Below are positions 46,966 to 55,548 of a stretch of 64,000 nucleotides of DNA, piece after piece; position 1 is the stretch's first letter, and every line of letters begins with the position of its first letter. The stretch lies in NCBI GenBank assembly GCA_964644695.1, contig CAZXWN010000015.1, positions 1 to 64,000 of the forward strand, read 5' to 3'. Source of the stretch: CAZXWN01 sp964644695 [NCBI: uncultured bacterium]. Lineage in GTDB: Bacteria; UBP4; UBA4092. The notes below the pieces were generated by a model, which was not told the DNA's origin, made no database searches, and saw nothing but the letters and a program-made list of their open reading frames with translations. The translations under genes were made by a program, and so were the position numbers.

Positions 46966-47004
46966 CGAATCATCCACGGACCTGCTCGGAGCAGCTCCGT
47001 GGAT
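46966..47004 (+). repeat. Dispersed palindromic repeat, copy 2 (REP-like hairpin)
   Basis: ATCCACGGA (46972) - C - CTGCTC - G - GAGCAG - C - TCCGTGGAT (ending 47004) forms a 33-base near-perfect palindrome with one C-C mismatch. The first 25 bases from 46966 recur inverted at 32559-32583. It lies in the intergenic space between a terminator and a convergent gene, as REP/BIME elements do. The surrounding stretch 46895-47108 contains nothing else I can identify. Confidence 0.75.
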
Positions 47005-47108
47005 TCTTTGGTTTAATATAATGAATTTGTTGTTTATGCCAAAGTATGGATACATCTATCATATGGAAATGATAAGTAGCTTGAAGGGATTTAGTTTGTA
47101 CTGAGCAA

Positions 47109-47150
47109 TAAAAAAAACCGGAGTATCTTAGGCTAACAGACACTCCGGTT
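47109..47150 (-). terminator. Terminator of the minus-strand exported protein gene
   Basis: On the minus strand AACCGGAGT (47142-47150) pairs with ACTCCGGTT (47116-47124), followed by a T-run complementary to the A bases at 47109-47117. It is 17 bases past the stop codon. Confidence 0.88.
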
Positions 47151-47166
47151 ATGAAGGTTTAATATT

Positions 47167-48309
47167 TTATTTATTTAATGAATTCACTGGAATAAAGAAA
47201 AAGTCTGCTGGCAGGCAGGAAGATCCCGGAGGTGAGAATTCAAACTGGATGGTGCCTCCTTTGGGTTGTGCCTGATACAGCCCCACCAGACATCCTTTGG
47301 TGGCTTCAACTAAGTGATATTGGTCAGCAGGTGTCAGATAGTATCCCGCTTTAGTTAGATTGTTTTCTGCCTTAGTTCCCACCACTCCCCCATATGAACA
47401 GTAATCAGCTCCCGCGGGTTGAGACATGACCACGACAGCCATCAACCGATTATCTGAACTGGTATAGGGAACCTCCACTGTATATAAAACGCCATAATTT
47501 CCAATGTTTTCTGTTTTGACATTAACAGAACTGTCGTAACCTTTGACCCATTTATCAATCTGTCCATCAGCCATCCGTAATCGTTGAATTCCATTTTTGG
47601 TATCAATCGGGGATGTCTTTACATATCTGTCTGAAGTAACAAAAATGCCTCGTCCAGCATTCCTGTTATTGGGAGGTAATAGAGTCAACTGACTGTAAGT
47701 TTTTAGGGTGTTTTTGGTTTTAACCATCCCTGCCATGATAATTTGGGTGGATTGGTGAGAGTAGATTTCATAGAACCCGTGAGCTAAATCCTGCCGTGCC
47801 GCCGGATTCTTCTCCCAAAAATCGTCCAGGAGTGCAGAACCCTTGGCGGGTATTTGAATGGTTTTTCGGTATGGCTTGGAATAAAAATCCAATAATCCAA
47901 CTTTACCGATTCGACCGTAAGCTTGTGAAGGTTTGATGGCCGCGCGACGATATATGGTAACCTTACCTGGCTTATTGGTCAGATTTTTAAGAATGATGGC
48001 GAATTTATAGTGGTTGGTCGGTGAATCATTCACATTGTATAAATAAACACGAGCTGTTTCCTCTCCCAGTGTTTCAGAACAACAAATCCCTTCATCCTTG
48101 AGATATTCGGGATTGTCACTGAAAACAATCCGAGGCCCTGAATCCTTAACGGTGAAATTCATGAAGTTATGTTGTGTGGTGAGTTTTCCAATGTATAAAG
48201 TATTGCCGACGGAAGTATTCCAGATGGCCTGTTCTAACTCAGCATTAGGCTCCATCGCCAAGGCCCCAACAGTTAATAACAATCCAGCCAATATGGATAG
48301 GTGTTTCAT
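47167..48309 (-). CDS. Exported protein of unknown function
   Basis: 380 residues with a signal peptide (about 1-18, LSILAGLLLTVGALA). The mature protein is beta-rich, with YLYNVNDSPTNHYKFAIILKNLTNKPGKVTIYRR looking like an immunoglobulin-like sandwich, then GSALLDDFWEKNPA and GGTIQFEFSPPGSSCLPADFFFIPV at the end. Cys residues near 76-77, 305 and 343, 367 could form disulfides. No catalytic motif, membrane helix or lipobox is seen. I do not recognise the family. It is monocistronic and divergent from phoB-phoR with a 165-base gap; a link to the phosphate regulon is possible but not shown. AGGAG lies 6-8 bases before the ATG. Confidence 0.7.
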   Translation of the reverse strand: MKHLSILAGLLLTVGALAMEPNAELEQAIWNTSVGNTLYIGKLTTQHNFMNFTVKDSGPRIVFSDNPEYLKDEGICCSETLGEETARVYLYNVNDSPTNHYKFAIILKNLTNKPGKVTIYRRAAIKPSQAYGRIGKVGLLDFYSKPYRKTIQIPAKGSALLDDFWEKNPAARQDLAHGFYEIYSHQSTQIIMAGMVKTKNTLKTYSQLTLLPPNNRNAGRGIFVTSDRYVKTSPIDTKNGIQRLRMADGQIDKWVKGYDSSVNVKTENIGNYGVLYTVEVPYTSSDNRLMAVVVMSQPAGADYCSYGGVVGTKAENNLTKAGYYLTPADQYHLVEATKGCLVGLYQAQPKGGTIQFEFSPPGSSCLPADFFFIPVNSLNK

Positions 48310-48474
48310 GATTTCTCCTTTGTCCCTGATATATTTGAATACCCATAATTTTAACGGATATGTACTGAATCCGACAAAAAGAAGCCTGATTTAACTATAT
48401 TCTTTAAATAACGTCAATAATTCCTTTACATAGATGTAATAAATGGACTTATGCCCTATGTTACAATCAAAATC

Positions 48475-49155
48475 ATGGCAAAAATATTAGTCATAGAAGA
48501 CGAAAAACAAATCAGTGAGTTACTGGAATATAACCTCCGTCAGGCTGGTTATTTTGTTGAGTGTGCTTTTGATGGGCAGGATGGATTACAAAAGGCCAAG
48601 ACGATCAAACCTGACTTAATTGTTCTGGATTTGATGCTACCCAAAATTGACGGAATGGAAGTTTGTCGGAAACTGAAAAGTGAAGCTGACACAAAAACGA
48701 TTTCGATTGTCATGTTGACTGCCAAATCCGAAGAAATAGACCGTATTGTCGGGTTAGAGATGGGTGCGGATGATTATGTCACCAAACCTTTCAGTGTCCG
48801 GGAATTGGTTTTGAGGATTAAAGCTATTCTGAAAAGAAATGATACTGTTTTACCTGAGAGTAAGAAAATTGATTTACCGGATTTACTTGTAGATCCTGAA
48901 CAGCACCAAGTGTTTGTGAATGGTGAAGAAATTGTTCTGACGCATCTCGAATTCAATTTACTCCTGGCTTTGGCCAATGCCAATGGGCGAGTATTGACTC
49001 GTGACTTATTATTGAACAAAGTCTGGGGTTATGACTATTATGGCGATACTCGTACCGTTGATGTTCATGTTCGACGGTTGCGGCAAAAACTGGGTGTTGC
49101 CTGTGACCACATTCGGACTATTCGGGGTACTGGTTATCGGTTTGTAACTGAATAA
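48475..49155 (+). CDS. phoB: PhoB-type response regulator
   Basis: 226 residues from ATG 48475, the normal opening MAKILVIEDEKQ; an in-frame ATG at 48451 would add a non-homologous peptide. The receiver has acidic pair IEDE (7-10), phospho-acceptor Asp52 (VLDLMLP), Thr/Lys switch (VMLTAK, VTKPF). The C-terminal winged helix is of OmpR/PhoB type (HLEFNLLLALANANGRVLTRDLLL, RTVDVHVRRLRQKLG, IRGTGYRFV). The gene is 18 bases ahead of a PhoR-like kinase and upstream of pst genes preceded by a Pho-box-like repeat, so phosphate control is very likely. No strong ribosome site is visible. Confidence 0.93.
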   Translation: MAKILVIEDEKQISELLEYNLRQAGYFVECAFDGQDGLQKAKTIKPDLIVLDLMLPKIDGMEVCRKLKSEADTKTISIVMLTAKSEEIDRIVGLEMGADDYVTKPFSVRELVLRIKAILKRNDTVLPESKKIDLPDLLVDPEQHQVFVNGEEIVLTHLEFNLLLALANANGRVLTRDLLLNKVWGYDYYGDTRTVDVHVRRLRQKLGVACDHIRTIRGTGYRFVTE

Positions 49156-49173
49156 TGTAATATAAAGCAGATT

Positions 49174-50943
49174 ATGTTCAAAACACTTCGCCAGCGATGG
49201 CTGTTTTATTTTATTTTACTTCTGATTCTGACGACAATTGTATTAGATACGGTTGTCCAGAAATCCCTCCGTGATTTTCTTCGAAACCTGTCTTTAATTC
49301 AATTGGAACGGGATACAAATCTGGTTGCTTTGGTCGTGGATAAAGAATCCCTTATCCTAAAAGATGCGGTGGATTATAAGAGGCTGGCGGATGAACTTTC
49401 AATACGATTGAAAGCAAGGGTTACCTTTATTGATGCAAAAGGAGTGGTATCCGGAGACTCAGATATTGCTCCTGAGAATTTGCGTGAAATTGAAAATCAC
49501 GCCAATCGGCCGGAAGTAATAGCTGCCTATAAAGGTGTCCCCGGTCGAGGTATCAGATATTCCCATACCTTAAAAGTAGATATGGCCTATGTTGCCATTC
49601 CGATGAAAAAAGGGGAGCAAATCGTTGGAGTTATAAGGGTGTCTCGGCCCCTATTTATAATTGATTCTATTATTCGTGATGTTCGGAAAATCCTCTTTAT
49701 TGGTTCTGTTCTTGCTATTACTCTTGCTTCATTAGTTGGTTTGTTTTTCATTAACCGGATGGTGAAACCGATTCGTCAGATGATTGAGGCGGCTCAACAA
49801 ATATCACAGGAACGGTTCTTTCATAAAATTCGTACTAATTCTCAGGATGAATTGCAGATTCTGGCAGATGCGCTGAATGTCATGTCGGATAAATTAGAGT
49901 CCCGATTCCGAAATATCCAGGAAGAGAAGCAGCAGTTGCAAACTATCTTGGCCAGTATGGCAGAGGGTGTCATGGTCATGGATAAACGGGGTCGAATTAC
50001 TCTCACTAATGAGGCTTTTCGTCGGATTTTCATGGTAAATGATCCCATTATTGATAAAACTCCGATTGAAATTATTCGTAATCCAGAAGTGGCTCAGGCC
50101 TTGATTGATGGTGTCAACAGTGGTCAAATGATCAAAAAGGAAGTTACGTTGGCGGGCAATTCTCCCAAGGTGGTTCGACTATATGCAGCACCTCTCTGGG
50201 ACGATGGAAAACAAGTGGGATTGGTGACTGTGTTCCATGATATTACGGATATTCGGAATTTGGAACAAGTAAGACGAGACTTTGTGGCCAATGTATCCCA
50301 TGAATTAAGAACACCATTGACTGCAGTTCAGGGCTTCTCTGAAACGTTATTAGATGGTGCTTTAGACCAGCCTGATTTTGCTAGAAAGTTTGTTCAGAAT
50401 ATTTATACTCAGACACAGCGGATGACAGCTTTGGTCCTGGATCTTTTGTGTTTGTCTCAAATTGAGTCCGGGAAAATCAGGATGGAGTTTATACCTACCG
50501 ATGTCCGCGATATGATTCGCAGTGCTTTAGAGGTTGTTTCCAGTAAGGCACAAAAGCGGAATGTTACAGTAGATATTCAGATGCCTGATGAACCCGTTAT
50601 GTTGAATCTGGATCGTAAGTATTTTTGTCAGGCACTGATTAATTTGTTAGACAATGCCATTAAATTCTCAGATTCGGGAATGATGGTGCAGTTACTGCTG
50701 AATGTGAAAGATGATGTCGTTACTATTCAGTTGATTGATACGGGGTGTGGAATCCCACAAGAGGATTTGCCTCGTATCTTCGAACGGTTTTACCGGGTAG
50801 ATAAATCAAGATCTGCTGAGACAGAAGGTACAGGCTTGGGGTTAGCCATCTGTCGTCATATTGTAGAAGTGCATCATGGAACTATTGCTGCTGAGAGTGT
50901 CCTTGGTAAAGGCACGTCTTTTATTCTTTCTTTCAAGCAATAA
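49174..50943 (+). CDS. phoR: PhoR-type sensor histidine kinase
   Basis: 589 residues: TM1 about 10-26, an extracytoplasmic segment with a short CHASE/PAS-like fold (about 30-165), TM2 about 172-193, HAMP (about 195-245), PAS (about 255-360, SMAEGVMVMDKRGRITLTNEAF), HisKA with His376 (FVANVSHELRTPL), and HATPase with N-box LINLLDNAIKFSD and G-boxes DTGCGIPQEDL and GTGLGLAICRHIV. The extracytoplasmic sensor makes it longer than E. coli PhoR (about 430 residues), as in Bacillus. It should phosphorylate PhoB under phosphate limitation, with PhoU/PstSCAB transmitting the signal. Confidence 0.93.
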   Translation: MFKTLRQRWLFYFILLLILTTIVLDTVVQKSLRDFLRNLSLIQLERDTNLVALVVDKESLILKDAVDYKRLADELSIRLKARVTFIDAKGVVSGDSDIAPENLREIENHANRPEVIAAYKGVPGRGIRYSHTLKVDMAYVAIPMKKGEQIVGVIRVSRPLFIIDSIIRDVRKILFIGSVLAITLASLVGLFFINRMVKPIRQMIEAAQQISQERFFHKIRTNSQDELQILADALNVMSDKLESRFRNIQEEKQQLQTILASMAEGVMVMDKRGRITLTNEAFRRIFMVNDPIIDKTPIEIIRNPEVAQALIDGVNSGQMIKKEVTLAGNSPKVVRLYAAPLWDDGKQVGLVTVFHDITDIRNLEQVRRDFVANVSHELRTPLTAVQGFSETLLDGALDQPDFARKFVQNIYTQTQRMTALVLDLLCLSQIESGKIRMEFIPTDVRDMIRSALEVVSSKAQKRNVTVDIQMPDEPVMLNLDRKYFCQALINLLDNAIKFSDSGMMVQLLLNVKDDVVTIQLIDTGCGIPQEDLPRIFERFYRVDKSRSAETEGTGLGLAICRHIVEVHHGTIAAESVLGKGTSFILSFKQ

Positions 50944-51059
50944 GTTGTAAGTATTATTTCCATTCTTTCCTGTATTATTTATATCCTGCCTTTTGGTTTC
51001 GATCTCTCCTTTTTGAATGATTCACAGAATGTTACAGAACTAACTCAGATGCAATTATT

Positions 51060-51084
51060 CTGTAATCAGAATGTAATATGTAAC
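51060..51084 (+). promoter_or_regulatory. Pho-box-like direct repeat upstream of pstS
   Basis: CTGTAAT (51060) - CAGA - ATGTAAT (51071), followed at once by ATGTAAC (51078). The 11-base period (7-base repeat, 4-base spacer) is that of the PhoB box CTGTCAT-N4-CTGTCAT. TATTCTAAT 5-12 bases further on could be a -10. The start codon of pstS is about 40 bases downstream. Seen by eye and supported by phoBR next door. Confidence 0.7.
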
Positions 51085-51122
51085 ACCTATTCTAATAATT
51101 GAAGACTTATAAAGGAGAAAAA

Positions 51123-51992
51123 ATGTATAAGAAAAATGTTGGTTTAATGAGAACTGTATTGATTTTGGCATGTTTGACGATGTCTGTTTCATGGGTTTTT
51201 GCAAAGGAAACTATTTCAATTAAAGGTTCTGATACTCTGGTCATCCTTGGACAACGCTGGGCTGAAGTGTACATGAAGAAAAATCCTGGTGTCCAGGTTC
51301 AGGTAACAGGCGGCGGTACAGGGACTGGCATTGCGGCGCTCATTAATGGCACTACAGACATTTGTGAAGCATCAAGACCCATGAAAGATAAAGAAAAGGC
51401 CGATTTGAAATTAAAACGGAAATCTGTTGCCAATGAGATCCCTGTTGCATTGGATGGTATTTCATTGTTTGTACATGCAAAAAATCCAATTAAGTCACTT
51501 ACCTTAGCGCAAATTCGGGATATCTATACCGGGGAAATCACAAATTGGAATCAGCTGGGTGGTCCTAATGCCAAGATTGTTTTATATGGTCGTGAGAACA
51601 ACTCTGGGACCTATGCGTATTTTAAAGAACATGTGTTGCAGGATGATGATTTTGTTCCGCAAACCCAAACCCTTCCAGGAACGGCCGCCATTATTAATGC
51701 CGTTGCCCGGGATCCGAAAGGTATTGGATATGGTGGGATTGCTTATGCCAAAGGGGTTCGTGCCGTAAGTGTAAGTAAGGATGCGAAGTCTCCTGCTTAT
51801 GCTCCTAATGAAGCAAATGTTGAATCAGGTATTTATCCTATTAGTAGATATTTGTTCTGGTACACTGCAGGAACACCAAAACCCAGTATTCAGAAGCTCG
51901 TTAACTGGGTCCAGACTTCCGAAGGGCAGGGCATCGTAAAGAATGTGGGTTATTATCCACTTCCCAAAAAACTGCACAAGAAATCCAAGTGA
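51123..51992 (+). CDS. pstS: Phosphate-binding protein PstS
   Basis: 289 residues from ATG 51123 with AAGGAG 6 bases upstream. A signal peptide covers about 1-27 (ILACLTMSVSWVFA). Binding motifs of the PstS/PBP-like fold are visible: SIKGSDTLVILGQRW, GGGTGTGIAALINGT, DICEASRPMKDKE, YGRENNSGTYAYFKEHVL and DPKGIGYGGIAYA. It captures periplasmic phosphate for PstCAB. It is first of a five-gene pst-phoU operon and is preceded by a Pho-box-like repeat. It is of the shorter ~270-residue mature class found in Gram-positives and many phyla rather than the 320-residue E. coli type. Confidence 0.96.
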   Translation: MYKKNVGLMRTVLILACLTMSVSWVFAKETISIKGSDTLVILGQRWAEVYMKKNPGVQVQVTGGGTGTGIAALINGTTDICEASRPMKDKEKADLKLKRKSVANEIPVALDGISLFVHAKNPIKSLTLAQIRDIYTGEITNWNQLGGPNAKIVLYGRENNSGTYAYFKEHVLQDDDFVPQTQTLPGTAAIINAVARDPKGIGYGGIAYAKGVRAVSVSKDAKSPAYAPNEANVESGIYPISRYLFWYTAGTPKPSIQKLVNWVQTSEGQGIVKNVGYYPLPKKLHKKSK

Positions 51993-52022
51993 TTAGATTA
52001 AAACTGGAAGGCCTTCCAAACC

Positions 52023-52970
52023 ATGGTTTTATTTAAAAAGAAGATTCGTTGGACCGAATTGGTAATTGAAAACACGATACGTCTGACAGCCTGGACATCA
52101 ATCCTGGCAATTGTATTGATCTTTCTTTTTGTGGGGAGGGAGGCTATTCCCATATTTACAAGTTCGGAAGTAAAACAGGAAGCCAGTATCCAAAAGATGT
52201 TTTTGCCACAACAGTTTCGGCCTGATCGCCCACCTAAATTAGTGTGGCAGCCAGTCTCCACTGTCCCCAAGTATAGTCTTTACCCTCTTATAGTCGGAAC
52301 TCTAAAAGTAACTTTAGTAGCTATTTTATTTGCTGTGCCCTTGGCTATTGCTGCTGCTTTATATACAGCGGAATTTGCCAAACCCAGACTTAGAGAGATT
52401 ATTAAGCCGGTGATTGAATTGTTGGCCAGTATTCCATCGGTGGTTATAGGTTTTTTCGCTCTTATGGTGTTGGCCAGCATTATCCAGAGTATATTACATC
52501 TGGATTACAGGCTGAATGGAATTAATGCAGGTATTGCTTTAGGCTTGGCAATTATTCCTGTAATTTATACTGTCTCTGAAGATGCTTTGAATTCAGTTCC
52601 CAGAAGTTATAAAGAAGCTTCGCTGGCAGTTGGAGCCACTCGATGGCAGACTGCATGGAAGGTTGTATTGCCTGCGGCATTTCCAGGGATTGCCGCTGCA
52701 GTCATCCTGGGATTTGGAAGGGCCTTCGGAGAAACAATGATTGTCTTGATGGCATCAGGAAACGCTGCTGTTGGCAACTGGGATTTTACTCAATCCGTCA
52801 GAACCTTATCTGCAACTATTGCCACAGAACTAGCCGAAGTAGTTCATGGAAGTGCTCACTACCATGTACTGTTTTTCATAGGAGTCTTTTTGTTCATTAT
52901 CACTTTTGGAATTAATTTCCTGGGCAGTTGGTTTATCTCAAAATTCAAATCGAAATTGTCAGGAGTTTGA
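52023..52970 (+). CDS. pstC: Phosphate ABC transporter permease PstC
   Basis: 315 residues with six membrane helices. The permease loop EAA motif is visible as SYKEASLAVGATRWQTAWKVVLPAAFPGI (near 200). LIVGTLKVTLVAILFAVPLAIAAALYTAEFA marks the TM region after the ~50-residue periplasmic loop. It forms the inner-membrane channel with PstA. GGAAGG (52007-52012) inside a 12-base palindrome GGAAGGCCTTCC serves as ribosome site. It follows pstS by 30 bases and precedes pstA by 6. Confidence 0.95.
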   Translation: MVLFKKKIRWTELVIENTIRLTAWTSILAIVLIFLFVGREAIPIFTSSEVKQEASIQKMFLPQQFRPDRPPKLVWQPVSTVPKYSLYPLIVGTLKVTLVAILFAVPLAIAAALYTAEFAKPRLREIIKPVIELLASIPSVVIGFFALMVLASIIQSILHLDYRLNGINAGIALGLAIIPVIYTVSEDALNSVPRSYKEASLAVGATRWQTAWKVVLPAAFPGIAAAVILGFGRAFGETMIVLMASGNAAVGNWDFTQSVRTLSATIATELAEVVHGSAHYHVLFFIGVFLFIITFGINFLGSWFISKFKSKLSGV

Positions 52971-52976
52971 TTCGTT

Positions 52977-53912
52977 ATGCTGTCAAAACGAATATCAAAT
53001 TATAAAACCCGACTTTGGAGTGGGTTGTTTGAGAACCTGACCTTGGTGGCAACTCTGGTTATTTTAGCATTGTTGTTTATTATCCTGGGCAATGTTGTGT
53101 GGTTTGGTTGGAAGAGTATGACCTGGAGTTTTCTAACGACTTCACCTTCTGATGGAATGACAGGGGGAGGGATATTTCCCTGTATCGTCGGAACATTAGC
53201 TCTGGTACTGTTAATGACCGTTATGGCTATTCCTTTGGGAGTTATGACAGCCATTTATTTGAATGAATATGCGGGAGATAATTCTCTAATAACTAAGGTT
53301 GTCCGGTTGGCTGTCAACAATTTGGCCGGCGTTCCCTCAATCGTATTTGGATTATTTGGTTTAGGTTTCTTTGTGTATTTTGTGGGGTCGCAGATTGATC
53401 AGCAAGTACTGCGCTTAGGTCCGGATGCCAGTCCAGTGTGGGGTCAACCTGCGCTGATATGGGCTGCCATGACAATGGCACTGTTAACTCTGCCTGTTGT
53501 TATTGTTACGACGGAAGAAGCTATCCGAGCAATTCCCAGAGATATTCGTGAGGCCAGCTATGCTCTGGGTGCGACAAGATGGCAAACTATTTATAAGGTA
53601 GTTTTACCGCAGGCTCTTCCTGGTATTTATACAGGAGGGATATTAGCAGTAAGTCGTGGTGCAGGTGAGGTCGCTCCCATCTTATTCCTGGGTGCTGCCT
53701 ATTTTTTACCAAACTTACCTTCTAAAGCGACAGATCAATTCATGGTATTGGGTTACCATGTTTTTATCCTTTCGACGCAGTCACCGGATGTTGAATTAAC
53801 GAAACCTATTCTCTATGGGACGGTTTTAGTCCTGTTACTCCTGACATTCACACTGAATTTTATCGCCATAATAATCCGTAGCAAGATTCGCCGGAAACTG
53901 CATAATGCTTGA
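52977..53912 (+). CDS. pstA: Phosphate ABC transporter permease PstA
   Basis: 311 residues with six membrane helices and the EAA-type loop [65 protein letters not shown] is the N-terminal helix pair of Pst[24 protein letters not shown] is a PstA-specific segment. It pairs with PstC. Its 3' end is 11 bases before the chosen pstB start, and a TTG-initiated longer pstB would overlap it, consistent with a tight operon. Confidence 0.96.
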   Translation: MLSKRISNYKTRLWSGLFENLTLVATLVILALLFIILGNVVWFGWKSMTWSFLTTSPSDGMTGGGIFPCIVGTLALVLLMTVMAIPLGVMTAIYLNEYAGDNSLITKVVRLAVNNLAGVPSIVFGLFGLGFFVYFVGSQIDQQVLRLGPDASPVWGQPALIWAAMTMALLTLPVVIVTTEEAIRAIPRDIREASYALGATRWQTIYKVVLPQALPGIYTGGILAVSRGAGEVAPILFLGAAYFLPNLPSKATDQFMVLGYHVFILSTQSPDVELTKPILYGTVLVLLLLTFTLNFIAIIIRSKIRRKLHNA

Positions 53913-53923
53913 GGAAATGCCTA

Positions 53924-54814
53924 ATGAATGAACTTTTGGTCCGCGATGATGAGGAAACTGAAATGAGCCAGAATACACCGGAAATTACTGAACAACGGAG
54001 TATGAATAGTGGGGCTTTGTCACGACTCGTAAATTCTGTTGCCAGTGAATTGGCTGACTGTAAAATTAAAATGCAGACAAATGAGTTAGGTGTGTTTTAT
54101 GGGAATAACCATGTTTTGCATAAGGTGTCCTTGCGGATTCCCGAAAAAATGATTGTGGCTCTTATTGGACCTTCAGGCTGTGGTAAATCAACTTATCTGC
54201 GAACATTAAACCGGATGAATGATTTGGTGCCTGGTTTTCATAAGGATGGCAGTATTTTACTTGATGGAACGGATATCTATTCAAAAGAGATCGATGTTAT
54301 AGAAATTCGCAGACGCGTAGGAATGGTATTCCAAAGATCAAACCCCTTTCCAAAATCAATATTTGATAATGTAGCTTATGGGCTTCGTATCAACTACAAA
54401 TTATCTGTGAGTGAACTGGAAGATCGTGTGGAATACAGTTTGAAATCAGCTGCGTTGTGGGATGAAGTCCATGACCGGCTTCATCACTCGGCCCTAGGAC
54501 TATCTGGCGGACAACAGCAGAGGCTTTGTATTGCCAGAGCTTTGGCAATTCAGCCGGAAGTGATATTGATGGATGAACCGGCATCAGCCCTGGATCCGAT
54601 TGCTACGGCTAAAATTGAGGAGCTGGTTCTGGAGCTTAAGAAAGACTATACAATCGCCATCGTGACACATAACATGCAGCAGGCGGCCCGAATCAGTGAT
54701 TATACGGCGTTTTTCTGGCTAGGGAAACTGATAGAATATGACCAGACTGAAAAGATATTTACCAATCCAACTCAGAAACTAACCGAAGACTATGTAACAG
54801 GGCGGTTTGGTTGA
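53924..54814 (+). CDS. pstB: Phosphate ABC transporter ATPase PstB
   Basis: 296 residues from ATG 53924 with GAGG 9 bases upstream. Walker [10 protein letters not shown] near 85, Q-loop [15 protein letters not shown], signature LSGGQQQR, Walker [14 protein letters not shown] and switch His [12 protein letters not shown] are intact; [13 protein letters not shown] with the phospho-specific ALDP pattern identifies PstB. The N-terminal ~55 residues (Met/Glu/Asp/Ser rich) precede the core [12 protein letters not shown] and exceed the usual ~250-residue PstB. They contain two further ATGs, and their function, if any, is unknown. It is followed directly by phoU. Confidence 0.95.
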   Translation: MNELLVRDDEETEMSQNTPEITEQRSMNSGALSRLVNSVASELADCKIKMQTNELGVFYGNNHVLHKVSLRIPEKMIVALIGPSGCGKSTYLRTLNRMNDLVPGFHKDGSILLDGTDIYSKEIDVIEIRRRVGMVFQRSNPFPKSIFDNVAYGLRINYKLSVSELEDRVEYSLKSAALWDEVHDRLHHSALGLSGGQQQRLCIARALAIQPEVILMDEPASALDPIATAKIEELVLELKKDYTIAIVTHNMQQAARISDYTAFFWLGKLIEYDQTEKIFTNPTQKLTEDYVTGRFG

Positions 54815-54830
54815 TATAAAGGGAGTAAAG

Positions 54831-55487
54831 ATGCAAAGACATTTTGATGATGAACTGCAGCATTTAAAAGAACAACTCCTTTTGATGGGAGGAAGTGTCG
54901 AGACGGCTATCAATAAGAGTATTCGCGCACTGACAGACCGTAACTCCGACCTGGCACAAGATGTTATCGCCCATGATGAAGATATTGATCAGATGGAGAT
55001 CTCCGTTGATAATGTCTGTCTTCGACTTCTTGCCTTGTATCAGCCGACGGCAGCAGATCTCAGATTCATTACAGCGAGCATTTTAATCAACAGTAATCTG
55101 GAGCGGATTGCTGATCAGGCGGTCAATATTGCGGAACGCGCACTGGAGCTGAATCTACAACCCATTTTAAAACCTTTGATTGATATTCCCCGCATGTCCA
55201 GAATTGCTGAGGAAATGACCATGAAGAGTCTGGATGCTCTTGTGCAGCGGGATGCCGACAAAGCCAGAGCTGTTCGGATGATGGATAATGAACTGGATGA
55301 TCTCAATGAGCAGGTGTTCAGAGAATTGTTGACCTATATGATGAGTGATGGGAGTACGATTACTCGTGCGGTTCACTTGATATTGATTTCCAGGAGTCTG
55401 GAACGTATTGGAGATCACGCCACGAATATCGCTGAGGAAGTAATATTTATGGTGGAAGGGGCTGTGGTCAAACATTCGGCCCGGTAA
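54831..55487 (+). CDS. phoU: Phosphate signalling protein PhoU
   Basis: 218 residues from ATG 54831 with GGAG 6 bases upstream, matching MQRHFDDELQHLKEQLLLMGG, the standard opening; a start at 54807 is less likely. All-helical with two three-helix repeats: MEISVDNVCLRLLALYQPTAADLRFITASI and the second with VHLILISRSLERIGDHATNIAEEVIFM, which carry the conserved metal-binding E/D-xxx-D and N-A-T-N patterns. It represses PhoR signalling and modulates Pst. Last gene of the operon; a strong terminator follows. Confidence 0.96.
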   Translation: MQRHFDDELQHLKEQLLLMGGSVETAINKSIRALTDRNSDLAQDVIAHDEDIDQMEISVDNVCLRLLALYQPTAADLRFITASILINSNLERIADQAVNIAERALELNLQPILKPLIDIPRMSRIAEEMTMKSLDALVQRDADKARAVRMMDNELDDLNEQVFRELLTYMMSDGSTITRAVHLILISRSLERIGDHATNIAEEVIFMVEGAVVKHSAR

Positions 55488-55503
55488 GTAAAATAGAAAT
55501 AAT

Positions 55504-55535
55504 AAAGAAGCGGTCTTGTGAGGCCGCTTCTTTTT
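55504..55535. terminator. Terminator between phoU and namZ (convergent)
   Basis: AGAAGCGG at 55506-55513 pairs with CCGCTTCT at 55524-55531, followed by TTTTATTTAT on the plus strand and preceded by an A-rich AATAAAG that gives a weaker T-tract for the minus strand. Confidence 0.88.
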
Positions 55536-55548
55536 ATTTATCGCACGT

